NCBI GenBank assembly: GCA_023450935.1
Contig: JAEXGH010000016.1
Coordinates: 1 to 64,000, forward strand
Length of the DNA: 64,000 nucleotides
Reading direction: 5' to 3'
From: Verrucomicrobiota bacterium
Lineage (GTDB): Bacteria > Verrucomicrobiota > Verrucomicrobiia > Opitutales > Intestinicryptomonadaceae
Within the stretch, counting starts at the first letter, position 1. Each line of letters begins with the position of its first letter. The notes under the pieces are model-generated. The model saw only the letters and a list, made by a program, of their open reading frames with translations, ran no database searches and had not been told where the DNA came from. Made by a program: the position numbers and the translations under genes. Below are positions 33,429 through 41,634 of this stretch, one piece after another.

Positions 33429-35540
33429 ATGAAAAAAACGATTTCCGCAATACTTTCGGTTTTAACCCTAACGGCGGCATTTGCCGACCCACAAAAACCC
33501 GAACTGTTCGGCAACGGCGAAAAGTCGATATGTTTCGTGGGCGACAGCATCACGCACCACGGCTTTTACCCGAAGCAAATAGCACTGTTTTACATAACGC
33601 ACTTCCCCGACTGCGAAATATCGTTCAAAAATGCGGGCTATGAAGGCGGAAGCGCGGGCACGACACTCGACCGTTTCGGCTACGATGTCAAGACGAAGAA
33701 CGCCGACGTCTACACGCTCATGCTCGGAATGAACGATATCAGAATGTGGAATTTCTCGCCGAAAAACATGGCGGACAAAGAGCTTCACGAGGCGAACAAG
33801 AAGAAGCATTTCGACACCTACAAAAAAAATATGACCGAACTGGCCAAACGCCTGAAGGCGGAGGGCAAACTCGTGCTTATGTCGTCGTCAATCTACGACG
33901 ATTTGGGCAACCCCGAAAAACCCGTCGCCGTTTTACGGAACTTCGAAGTAGTGCCTGTTCCGCAGTCGCAGCCCAACAAATTCGTCAACGCGGAGCTTAA
34001 CCGCTACGGGCAGTGGGTGAAGTCGCTGGCGGCGGAACTCGGCGTTCAGTTCTCCGACAATTTCGCGGTAACGAACGAAGCCAACAAAATGATTGTGGGC
34101 GAAAACCCGCGCTCCTCCGCAATAGGGCGCAACCGCGTCCACCCGTTCGATTTGGGCGGCTTCTTCACCGCAAGCGCATTTCTAAAGGCGGTTGAGGGTA
34201 AACCGCTCGTCTACGACGTCGAAATAAACGCCGACACGCTGGGCGGCAAAGGCGTGCGCGCGGAGATAACAAACGTCAAAAAGACCCCGTCGGGGCTTGA
34301 GTTCGAGCTTGTCGAACGCGCGCTGCCCTTTCCGCTTACCGACGCCACTTTCGCCGCCGCCAACATGGCGTGGTGCGAGTTCAAAGACAGTCAGATTTTG
34401 AAAATAACGGGACTTCCCGAAAAAAACGCATACGCGCTGAAAATAGACGGCGAAGTTGTTGACTATTTCAGCTCGCAGCAGTTGGGGAAGGGCGTAAATC
34501 TGGCCTTAAACACGCTCACTCCGCAGGCAAAACAGTCGCGCGAAGTGGAACGTCAGGTCGAAATCTGGCGCGAAAACACGCGCCTTACGCGCGACTTGTT
34601 CGGCACCGAGTTCATTATGCGCGTGTGCGAAATAGGCGATGTCGAGGCGCGCGCGGCAAAAGCCCGCCGCAAGCTCGCCGACCCGAAATTTTCGAAATCG
34701 CTCGTTAATTCGTTCAAGTTCTACGTCGAAAACTACAAAAACGCCGCCCTCTTCCAAAAACGCGCAGACAACGCAATAAAAGAGGCATACCGCTTGGCGA
34801 AACCGCGAACGCATAAATACGAGCTTGTGGAAGTGCCGCACCCGTCATATCCGCACACAAATAAGCAGCCCGTAAAATTCGACGCAAAAACGAACACATA
34901 CCGACCCGCCGGCGAATCCGAACGCGCGCCGCTCGCGGCGGTCCTCTGCGAAACCCCCGAAACGCTTTCGCCCTTTGCCGAAGAATTCGCCGCGCGCGGA
35001 TTTGCAGTCGCCCTAATTAAGTCGGGCGACACTTTCGAAGACGCGGTTGCCGCCCTGAAAAACTTCGTGAAAACGCAAAACACAACCTCTCCGATGGTCC
35101 TTGTGGGCATCGGCGAATATTGCGCGGACTACGCGGTGAAAATGGCCGCCGAATCCGCAAAGCGGAGCGCGAAATCCGCCGACGGCAATCCGCTCGGGCT
35201 GCCCGAAATTTCGGCGTGCGCGGGCGTGGACGGCGGATATAGAACGACATCGCCGCGCCGCTTCAACAAACTCTTTGCAATGGACGTAGAAAACGCCCTT
35301 GCGGCGGAAGCGTCGTTCGGCAAAAATACGCCGCCCACGCTCCTTCTGAACGTTGCCTTCAACGCGGAAATTCCCGCGACGGAATCGCTTTACTTGGCGC
35401 GCAAGGCGCGCGCGGCGGGCGCAAACGCGCAAACCGGATTCTTATGGGGAGTAGCGGGCAATGCATGCGACGAACACTCGGCCGGGGAAACAGCCGCCCG
35501 CATTGCCGACTTCTTCAAACAAAACATCGAACGGAAATGA
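33429..35540 (+). CDS. Secreted SGNH/GDSL-type esterase with an additional C-terminal alpha/beta-hydrolase-like domain
   Basis: 703 residues. Signal peptide MKKTISAILSVLTLTAAFA. Residues 30-245 form an SGNH domain: GDSITHHG (nucleophile S40), YEGGSAG (block II), LGMNDIR (N102 of block III) and RVHPFDLGG (H238). The residue three before the His is Asn235, where most relatives have Asp. From about 490 to 700 lies a second domain resembling an alpha/beta hydrolase (AVLCETPETLSPFAEEF; a possible His in DEHSAG), but its nucleophile elbow reads GIGEYC, so it looks inactive or altered. Substrate unknown; secreted carbohydrate ester deacetylation is plausible. Overlaps mpl by four bases. Confidence 0.8.
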   Translation: MKKTISAILSVLTLTAAFADPQKPELFGNGEKSICFVGDSITHHGFYPKQIALFYITHFPDCEISFKNAGYEGGSAGTTLDRFGYDVKTKNADVYTLMLGMNDIRMWNFSPKNMADKELHEANKKKHFDTYKKNMTELAKRLKAEGKLVLMSSSIYDDLGNPEKPVAVLRNFEVVPVPQSQPNKFVNAELNRYGQWVKSLAAELGVQFSDNFAVTNEANKMIVGENPRSSAIGRNRVHPFDLGGFFTASAFLKAVEGKPLVYDVEINADTLGGKGVRAEITNVKKTPSGLEFELVERALPFPLTDATFAAANMAWCEFKDSQILKITGLPEKNAYALKIDGEVVDYFSSQQLGKGVNLALNTLTPQAKQSREVERQVEIWRENTRLTRDLFGTEFIMRVCEIGDVEARAAKARRKLADPKFSKSLVNSFKFYVENYKNAALFQKRADNAIKEAYRLAKPRTHKYELVEVPHPSYPHTNKQPVKFDAKTNTYRPAGESERAPLAAVLCETPETLSPFAEEFAARGFAVALIKSGDTFEDAVAALKNFVKTQNTTSPMVLVGIGEYCADYAVKMAAESAKRSAKSADGNPLGLPEISACAGVDGGYRTTSPRRFNKLFAMDVENALAAEASFGKNTPPTLLLNVAFNAEIPATESLYLARKARAAGANAQTGFLWGVAGNACDEHSAGETAARIADFFKQNIERK

Positions 35541-36943
35541 AAATATTTTTTATCGGAATATGCGGAACGGCCGTGGGCAATGTGGCGATACTCACAAAAC
35601 GCCTCGGGCACACGGTAAAAGGCAGCGACACCGGAATGTATGAACCCATGAAGGGCGCGCTCGAACGGGCGCAAATAGACGCCTGCGAGGGGTGGTCGCC
35701 CGAAAGGCTCGACGCGTTCAAGCCCGACTTGGTTGTTGTGGGCAATGCCATAAGCCGAATGAATCCCGAACTTGAGTTCGTGCTTTCTTCGCGCAAATAC
35801 CGCTACACAAGCCTGCCCGACCTCGTGGGCGAAAAGCTCATAGCCGACAGAAATTCGCTTGTAATAAGCGGCACGCACGGCAAAACAACAACATCGACGC
35901 TCTCGGCGTTTCTGATGCGCGCAAACGGAATCGACTGCGGCTGGCTCATCGGCGGCATACCCGCCGACCTGCCCGAAGGCGGCTCCAACCTCGGCGCGCC
36001 CGACGCCCCGTTCGCGATAGAGGGCGACGAATACGACACCGCCTTCTTCGACAAACGCAGTAAATTCCTGCACTATCGCCCGTTCGTCTTGGCGGTAAAC
36101 AACATCGAATTCGACCACGCCGACATCTTCCGCGACATAATCGACGTGCGCCGCACCTTCACGCATGTCCGCCGAATTGTCCGCCCCGACGGCGCGATAG
36201 TCGAAAACGGCGACGACCCCAACATCGCGCTGCTGGAGCCTACCCCGTGGACGCGCCGCGTCCGCGTCGGAGAATCCGACGCGTGCGACGTGCGCATAAA
36301 AGACTTCGTCCAAAGCGGCGAAAGTTCGTCGTTTAAACTCGTCTGCGGGGGAGTCGAAAAGGCCGTGGAATGGCAAATGCAGGGTTTTTTCAACGCGCGC
36401 AACGCGGCAATGGCGGCGGCGGGTGTCTCGCTTACGCTCGGCAGAAAACTTCTCGACATCGACCTTTCCGCGTTGGCGCGCTTCGGCGGCGTAAAAAGGC
36501 GGCAGGAGGTAATAGGCAGGTCGGCAAACATAACGGTAGTCGAGGATTTCGGGCACCACCCGACCGCCATAAAGCTCACAATACAGTCGCTGCGGCAGAA
36601 GTATCCGAACGCCAAAATCTGCGCGTGCTTCGAACCGCGCAGCAACACGGCGAAAACAAACGTGCTTCAGGCGGAGTTCGAAAAATCGCTGACGCTCGCC
36701 GACAAAGTATACTTCGGCTTTGTCAATGCGAAGAAAATCTCCAGAGAGCGGAGGTTCGACACCGCCGCGGCCGCCGCGCGCCACCCCGACAAGTTCGAGT
36801 CGTTCCCAACAAACGCCGCGCTTCTGGAAAAACTGCGCGCCGACACCGCGAACGAAAGCGGAGCGGTTGTGTGCGTATTCTTCAGCAACGGCTCGTTTGA
36901 CAATATCCACAAAATCTTCGCCGCGGAAATCTCCAAAAAGTGA
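35537..36943 (+). CDS. mpl: UDP-N-acetylmuramate:L-alanyl-gamma-D-glutamyl-meso-diaminopimelate ligase
   Basis: Mpl recycles murein tripeptide by joining it to UDP-MurNAc. 468 residues from the ATG at 35537, which overlaps the SGNH stop as ATGA. N-terminal nucleotide fold MKIFFIGICGTAVGN, ATP loop GTHGKTTT (residues 112-119), the Mur-ligase segment VNNIEFDHADIF and the later DFGHHPTAIKLTI and CFEPRSNTAKT. Length and order match Mpl rather than MurC, which lacks the tripeptide-ligase end. Presence implies meso-DAP-containing peptidoglycan. Confidence 0.92.
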   Translation: MKIFFIGICGTAVGNVAILTKRLGHTVKGSDTGMYEPMKGALERAQIDACEGWSPERLDAFKPDLVVVGNAISRMNPELEFVLSSRKYRYTSLPDLVGEKLIADRNSLVISGTHGKTTTSTLSAFLMRANGIDCGWLIGGIPADLPEGGSNLGAPDAPFAIEGDEYDTAFFDKRSKFLHYRPFVLAVNNIEFDHADIFRDIIDVRRTFTHVRRIVRPDGAIVENGDDPNIALLEPTPWTRRVRVGESDACDVRIKDFVQSGESSSFKLVCGGVEKAVEWQMQGFFNARNAAMAAAGVSLTLGRKLLDIDLSALARFGGVKRRQEVIGRSANITVVEDFGHHPTAIKLTIQSLRQKYPNAKICACFEPRSNTAKTNVLQAEFEKSLTLADKVYFGFVNAKKISRERRFDTAAAAARHPDKFESFPTNAALLEKLRADTANESGAVVCVFFSNGSFDNIHKIFAAEISKK

Positions 36944-37167
36944 TGTTTTTCAGAAGAAAAAACCTTTTCGTAAACAAGCGGGCGAAATCCGTCCGCCCAA
37001 AAGACCCGCTGTCTGAATTCAAAAAATCGACGCGCGGGGAAATGGGGCGTTTTTCGGTGGAGGGCGAAATCTGGCGCGCGCTCTGGAAACTCGCGCTTGT
37101 AATGCTGGCGTTGGCGGCGGCGTATTTCGCATACGAATGCTGGCTGGCGTATCGCTTTTTCAAATAA
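36943..37167 (+). CDS. Small membrane protein
   Basis: 74 residues; the ATG at 36943-36945 shares one base with the mpl stop (a GTG at 36940 is less likely). N-terminal half is basic (RRKNLFVNKRAKSVRPKD), followed by one transmembrane helix near residues 48-68 (LALVMLALAAAYFAYECW). The basic segment before the helix suggests a cytosolic N-terminus. I do not recognise a family. The overlap with mpl suggests co-translation. Confidence 0.7.
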   Translation: MFFRRKNLFVNKRAKSVRPKDPLSEFKKSTRGEMGRFSVEGEIWRALWKLALVMLALAAAYFAYECWLAYRFFK

Positions 37168-37210
37168 AAAACAGTTGAAAAATCGGAGCAAGTCTCCAAT
37201 ATGGCGCAGT

Positions 37211-37642
37211 ATGAGTAAAGAAATAGAAGAAGGTTTGAATCTGGCGTTGGACTACACCAAATTGAGAAAAGTGGCCAACTGCTCCGAAGACGTTATCCCC
37301 GCAATAGCCCAAGACGCAACAACGGGCGAAGTGCTCATTGTAGGCTACGTCAACAAACTCGCGCTTGAAACGGCAATAAAAGAGGGAATGGCGACGTTCT
37401 GGAGCACGTCGAGAAACGAGCTCTGGATTAAGGGCAAAACAAGCGGAGACTTCCTCGAAATTGTCGATATTCTCGTCAACTGCGAACAAAACTCCATTGT
37501 CTACAAAGTCAATATGAAGGGCAAAGGCTCCTGCCACACAAAAACAAAAGACGGCATTGCAAGACGCGGCTGCTACTACCGCCGCATAAAGATTGCCGAC
37601 GGCAAAGCGCAGGGCTTGGAATTCCTCGCGGATCAGCAATAG
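37211..37642 (+). CDS. hisI: HisI-like protein (phosphoribosyl-AMP cyclohydrolase family) with an altered metal motif
   Basis: 143 residues from the ATG at 37211 (MSKEIEEGLNLALDYTKL); an upstream ATG at 37175 is unsupported. The family body is clear: VIPAIAQDATTGEVLIVGYVN, ATFWSTSRNELWIKGKTSGD, and the Cys pair in GKGSCHTK and RRGCYYR. The usual D-C-D-x-D motif, whose acidic residues bind Mg2+, reads N-C-E-Q-N, while the zinc Cys residues remain. PRA-CH catalyses the third step of histidine synthesis. No other his gene is in the window. Either a divergent but active enzyme or a paralogue with another role; family assignment is firm, activity is not. Confidence 0.8.
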   Translation: MSKEIEEGLNLALDYTKLRKVANCSEDVIPAIAQDATTGEVLIVGYVNKLALETAIKEGMATFWSTSRNELWIKGKTSGDFLEIVDILVNCEQNSIVYKVNMKGKGSCHTKTKDGIARRGCYYRRIKIADGKAQGLEFLADQQ

Positions 37643-37707
37643 GGGCTTCTGTGCGCCCGACCGCGCAGAAAACGGAAAAATTGTCTGGATTTTCGTCCAA
37701 ACGCCCC

Positions 37708-37713
37708 TACAAT
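37708..37713 (+). promoter_or_regulatory. Candidate -10 box upstream of dnaN
   Basis: TACAAT (5/6 match) with no good -35. Transcription from here would begin near 37720, after an ATG at 37712, which supports the later dnaN start at 37745. Confidence 0.4.
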
Positions 37714-37744
37714 GTCTTGTAACAAAAAAGAAATTCTGAAATTT

Positions 37745-38872
37745 ATGAAATTTAAAATCAATAAAGAACATTTTGCAACGGGTCTGCGTCAGGTGATAAA
37801 CGTGGTAGGCTCGAACAGCCAAATTGCGGTTTTGAAGAACGTCCTGATTAAGGCTGAGGGCAACACGGTTTCGCTTACGACAACAAACCTCGACTTGGCA
37901 ATCAGATGCGCAATCAAGGCGGAAGTGGAATCGGCGGGCGAAATTACGCTTCCCGTAAAAACGCTTGCCAAAATCATTCTCGCTGCGCCCCGTCAGGAAA
38001 TAACGCTCGAGTCCAACGACGGCATGTCGGCGAAAATCTGCTCGGGGCTTTCCAACTTCAAGCTCAACGGGCTGAAAGCCGAAGACTTCCCCCCGCTGCC
38101 CAGCTTTGTTGACCAGCACAATTACGAATTCGATCCCGCGGAACTGCTGAATATGCTCCGCTCCGTCTCCTATGCGCAAAGCTCCGACGAGAATAGATAC
38201 GTCCTCAACAGCGTATACTTCAACTTCGCCGAGGGCAAGCTCACGCTCGTGGCAACCGACGGAAAAAGACTTGCGCTTATCTCGCGCGAAATCAAGCTCG
38301 ACCGCGAAGACGAAGGCAGCATAATCCTGCCCGCGAAAACAGTGGCGGAACTTGAAAAACTGCTCACGCAGGGCAAGTCGGTAAAAATCAGCTTCAACAA
38401 CAGGCAGGTTGCGTTCGACATTGAAGTCGGCGAGGAATCGGAAAGCAACGGGCTTACGGGCTCGATATACCTCGTTTCCAAAATTCTGGAGGGCAACTAT
38501 CCCAACTACAAGTCGGTAATCCCCAAGGAAGCGGAACAGCGCATTAAAATCGAGCGCGAACTTATGCTTGAGGCTATCCAGCGTATTTCGATTATGGCCA
38601 GCGACAAGCAGAAACTCGTGCGCCTGAAGATGTCGAAAAACTTCCTCGAAATCTCCTGCCAAAGCGCGGATATCGGCGAAGGCAGCGAACCGATTGAGGT
38701 TGAATACGACGGCCCCGAAGTGCAAATCGGCTTCAACCCCGAATTCCTCCAAAGCCCCCTGCGCAACCTCACAAAGGACGAAATCTACTTCGAGTTCAAA
38801 GACGAAAACACCCCCGGGGTTTTCAAGACGCTCGACAACTTCCTCTGCGTTGTTATGCCCATGCGCATATAG
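37745..38872 (+). CDS. dnaN: DNA polymerase III beta subunit (sliding clamp)
   Basis: 375 residues from the ATG at 37745 (MKFKINKEHFATGLRQVINVV). The beta clamp holds the polymerase on DNA. Visible landmarks: LKNVLIKAEGNTVSLTTTNLDLAI, GLKAEDFPPLP, LVATDGKRLALISRE, ILEGNYPNYKSVIP and the C-terminal CVVMPMRI. In many bacteria dnaN is next to dnaA at oriC; here it sits between a hisI-like gene and a GH106 gene, and I see no DnaA-box cluster nearby. A strong terminator follows. Confidence 0.96.
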   Translation: MKFKINKEHFATGLRQVINVVGSNSQIAVLKNVLIKAEGNTVSLTTTNLDLAIRCAIKAEVESAGEITLPVKTLAKIILAAPRQEITLESNDGMSAKICSGLSNFKLNGLKAEDFPPLPSFVDQHNYEFDPAELLNMLRSVSYAQSSDENRYVLNSVYFNFAEGKLTLVATDGKRLALISREIKLDREDEGSIILPAKTVAELEKLLTQGKSVKISFNNRQVAFDIEVGEESESNGLTGSIYLVSKILEGNYPNYKSVIPKEAEQRIKIERELMLEAIQRISIMASDKQKLVRLKMSKNFLEISCQSADIGEGSEPIEVEYDGPEVQIGFNPEFLQSPLRNLTKDEIYFEFKDENTPGVFKTLDNFLCVVMPMRI

Positions 38873-38895
38873 CGCGAAGCAGCAACAAGCTTTGC

Positions 38896-38937
38896 AAAAA
38901 ACCGCCCTGCGTTTTGCTCGGCGGTTTTTCGTTTTTT
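38896..38937 (+). terminator. Bidirectional terminator between dnaN and the GH106 gene
   Basis: AAAAACCGCC (38897-38906) pairs with GGCGGTTTTT (38920-38929), followed by CGTTTTTTT. The A run on the left side makes it work in both directions for the two converging genes. Confidence 0.88.
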
Positions 38938-38982
38938 TGCAAATCGGAACCCGCATTCACGGCGGTCGTGGCGTCGGCAAAA

Positions 38983-41496
38983 TCAGTCCGACAACAACTT
39001 TACTTCGCCCGCAAGCCCCGACGGCACTGGCTGCTTTTGCGAGGCGTCGAAGTTGTTGTATTGAATGTCCTTTACGTTTGCGTCCTCGAAAATCTTCCAC
39101 TTTACGCCGTCTTTGTCCATTTTGATTATGCGGTTGAACGAGCAGTTTCTCACACGCACAACAAGCGTGTTGTGCTTTGCAAGCATTTCCCGCTTTAGCC
39201 GCACGACAAACGGCACGCACCAGACTTTGGAAATTTCGCGCCCGTTTAAAAACACAGTCGCGCAGTCGCGGACATCGCCCAAATCGAGAGCGTAGTTTCT
39301 GGAGAAATCGGAGATGTCGAATTTGCACGAATAGTCGGCGTCGCCGTAAAAATATCGGGCGGACTCGTCGTCGGTCTCCGTCCAAGAACGCGGAATATCC
39401 ATTGCCTGCGAAGCGGGAAGCGGCTGCGAATTTGCAATGAAATCTACGCGCCAACCGCGCAACGCGCGGCTTTTTGAATACTTCTTGAAATCGACAAAAT
39501 CCCTCGGTGTTCCGGCATTTTCGCCCGCGCTTAGCAGACAACTTTCGCCCGCGCGCAACGCAAGGCGGAACTTCGTTTCGCCGCCGCCTGCAACCGACTT
39601 CAGCCTGCCCGAAACTCCGGCTTGAAAGTTGTCGAAATCTACGCGGGCGTATTCGCCCAAAACGGAGGTTTCCCCGTCGAAATCGCGCGCCGAAAGATTC
39701 GCGACAAAGTAGATACCGCCCTGCGGCGTTTTCTTGCGGATAAACTGCAAACCCGTTTCGGCAATCGGCTCGGGCAAAATACCGACCGCGGCAAGCTCGG
39801 GCAACGCGTCTATAACCGCCACGTTCTTTTCGGCGGCAAGTTCGGCGGCGAATTTTTTCGCGGTTTTCTTTGCGCTTTCAATGTCGGCAAATCCCGTGGG
39901 CAAGTCGGGGATTTTTTTGAAAAAGCGCACCTTAGCCCCGCCCCGCGCAAGGCGCAGCAAGTCGGCGAAAACCGACAGCGGAAGTTCGTCAACATCGGGC
40001 ACGAGCACCGTTTTGTATGACGCCCCGCGCGTTTTGACAATCCCGTTTTCTGAGGCGAAACGCGAAAGCATTTTTTCGGAAAAGAAGTCGAAAGTATACC
40101 CGTGCGCGTCGAGCGAGCGCATTAGTTTTTCGAACTGCGGACAGCGCGAAAGCCACTGTTCGCCGTGGTGGACGTCGAACATAAGCGTCAGGTTCGCGCC
40201 GCCCGACGATTTCCAAAATTGGTGGATTGGGAAATACAGCAGAATGTCGTTTTGCGGCGCAGAGTCCTGCAATTTCGACTGATAAAAGGCTATGTATTTG
40301 TTGAGTTCCGGCAGGTAGTCGAAAAAGTGCGAATTCTGGTTGAAGTTTGCCGACGCGTAGAAAATCTTACCGGGGAACGCCTGCGACGGCGGCGAATAGG
40401 CCATTCCGTGGTAGAAAACGTGGTTTATGCCGCCGAGCCACAGTTGGTCGAGCTGCGGTTTGACTTGGCTGAGAGCCTCCTTGAAGTGCTCGGCAATCCA
40501 AGTGCACGTTTCGGAGGAGACAAGCGGCTTGCCTTCTATGTTTGCCGCGGAAGAGGCGAACTTCATCAGAAGCTTGTCGGGACGCCCGAAGCGTTTTTGC
40601 TGGTAGTCGGCATCGACGCGCACAAGGGGAATGGGGAACGCGCTCGAGCCGAAGCTTTCGGTTTCGGGAATGTCGGCGGTAGCGTAGAGGTCGAGCAGGT
40701 TTCCGCACGAACCGTGCGCTTGATTGCGCGTTTTCATGCCCATTTTGTGCGCCGCATGCGTAAATCTGCCAAACATTCCCTCCTCCAGAAGGTCGGCGAG
40801 CGTGTTGTGGTAGTCCTGCCAAAGCCGCCGAGATTTTTCCGTGTCGGCGTCCGAAAACAAAACATCGGCGTGGGGCTTGAAGTCGTAGCCGCGCAGACGC
40901 CTGAAGTCTTCGAAAAACGTCGGGGTAAAATTCGCGCCGAAAATCTCGAAAGAATCGTTGAAAAACGCGCGCACGCCGCCGCCCCTTTTTGCAAACGCCC
41001 TCTCGAAAGGCTCGGAATACGCCTCCATAGCCGGCTTCGAAAACGGGTCTACCACAAGCCCCGCGCCGCCGACCGCCGCGCGCTTTACCTTCTGCTTTGT
41101 GGGCGAAACCGAAAATCCGCGCCCGATTTTCTTCGCCGAAAAAACCGGCGTAACCCACGGCGCGCCGAACGGCCAGCCCGTTCCCATTGTCATATCCACG
41201 CCCATACCGCGTTTTTCGGCCTCCGCGCAGACAAAATCTAGCATATCCATATACGCGTCCGACAAAAACGGCAATGCCTTTCCGCGCTCGCCGCGTTGCG
41301 GGTAAATCGGAATTATGTGCACGCCTCCCATTCCCGCCGCCGCAAGCTTGTCGAGCTGCGCGCAGACATCGGGCTTTTCCATTGCGGGGCCCATCACCCA
41401 CCAAAATGTCCACGGCTTCGCCGTGCGCTCCGAACGCTGTTGCCCGAAAACCGCCGACAACGCAAAAACCAAAAATAACAATGCAATCTTTTTCAT
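38983..41496 (-). CDS. Secreted glycoside hydrolase, GH106-type alpha-L-rhamnosidase
   Basis: 837 residues. Signal peptide MKKIALLFLVFALSAVFG. The N-terminal KPWTFWWVMGPAMEKPDV followed by AGMGGVHIIPIY and WPFGAPWVTP is the start typical of GH106. The middle (about 190-500) shows conserved acidic and aromatic strands such as FFNDSFEIFG, QAHGSCGNLLDLYATADIPETESFG and GGINHVFYHGMAYSPP. The C-terminal region (about 690-830) is a carbohydrate-binding-like jellyroll with SRNYALDLGDVRDCATVFLNG. The enzyme should release L-rhamnose from pectic or other plant glycans. It stands alone. Confidence 0.85.
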   Translation of the reverse strand: MKKIALLFLVFALSAVFGQQRSERTAKPWTFWWVMGPAMEKPDVCAQLDKLAAAGMGGVHIIPIYPQRGERGKALPFLSDAYMDMLDFVCAEAEKRGMGVDMTMGTGWPFGAPWVTPVFSAKKIGRGFSVSPTKQKVKRAAVGGAGLVVDPFSKPAMEAYSEPFERAFAKRGGGVRAFFNDSFEIFGANFTPTFFEDFRRLRGYDFKPHADVLFSDADTEKSRRLWQDYHNTLADLLEEGMFGRFTHAAHKMGMKTRNQAHGSCGNLLDLYATADIPETESFGSSAFPIPLVRVDADYQQKRFGRPDKLLMKFASSAANIEGKPLVSSETCTWIAEHFKEALSQVKPQLDQLWLGGINHVFYHGMAYSPPSQAFPGKIFYASANFNQNSHFFDYLPELNKYIAFYQSKLQDSAPQNDILLYFPIHQFWKSSGGANLTLMFDVHHGEQWLSRCPQFEKLMRSLDAHGYTFDFFSEKMLSRFASENGIVKTRGASYKTVLVPDVDELPLSVFADLLRLARGGAKVRFFKKIPDLPTGFADIESAKKTAKKFAAELAAEKNVAVIDALPELAAVGILPEPIAETGLQFIRKKTPQGGIYFVANLSARDFDGETSVLGEYARVDFDNFQAGVSGRLKSVAGGGETKFRLALRAGESCLLSAGENAGTPRDFVDFKKYSKSRALRGWRVDFIANSQPLPASQAMDIPRSWTETDDESARYFYGDADYSCKFDISDFSRNYALDLGDVRDCATVFLNGREISKVWCVPFVVRLKREMLAKHNTLVVRVRNCSFNRIIKMDKDGVKWKIFEDANVKDIQYNNFDASQKQPVPSGLAGEVKLLSD

Positions 41497-41599
41497 TGTA
41501 AAAAATCCGCGGCAAGCCTAACGGTTCGCCGACGCCTGCGCAAGACAAAACGGCATAGTTTGGCATTGCATTTCGCGCCCCACTTTGCAAGAAAAAAAC

Positions 41600-41628
41600 T
41601 TGAAAACAGCGTTCCGAATTGGAATAGT
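41600..41628 (+). promoter_or_regulatory. Probable promoter of the TPR-ExbBD operon
   Basis: TTGAAA (41600-41605), a 17-base spacer, then AATAGT (41623-41628). The first transcribed base would be near 41635, which is the A of the ATG, so the mRNA may be leaderless. Confidence 0.5.
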
Positions 41629-41634
41629 AAAATC

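Noticed and set aside
35390..36910. A 506-residue minus-strand frame opposite mpl
   Set aside because: mpl has all Mur-ligase motifs on the plus strand; the antisense frame has none.
37640..37745. Replication origin beside dnaN
   Set aside because: No cluster of TTATCCACA-like boxes or AT-rich unwinding stretch is visible here.
37160..38956. A 598-residue open frame on the minus strand across hisI and dnaN
   Set aside because: It is antisense to dnaN, whose family residues are unmistakable. The antisense product is rich in Arg, Phe and Val without any family motif.
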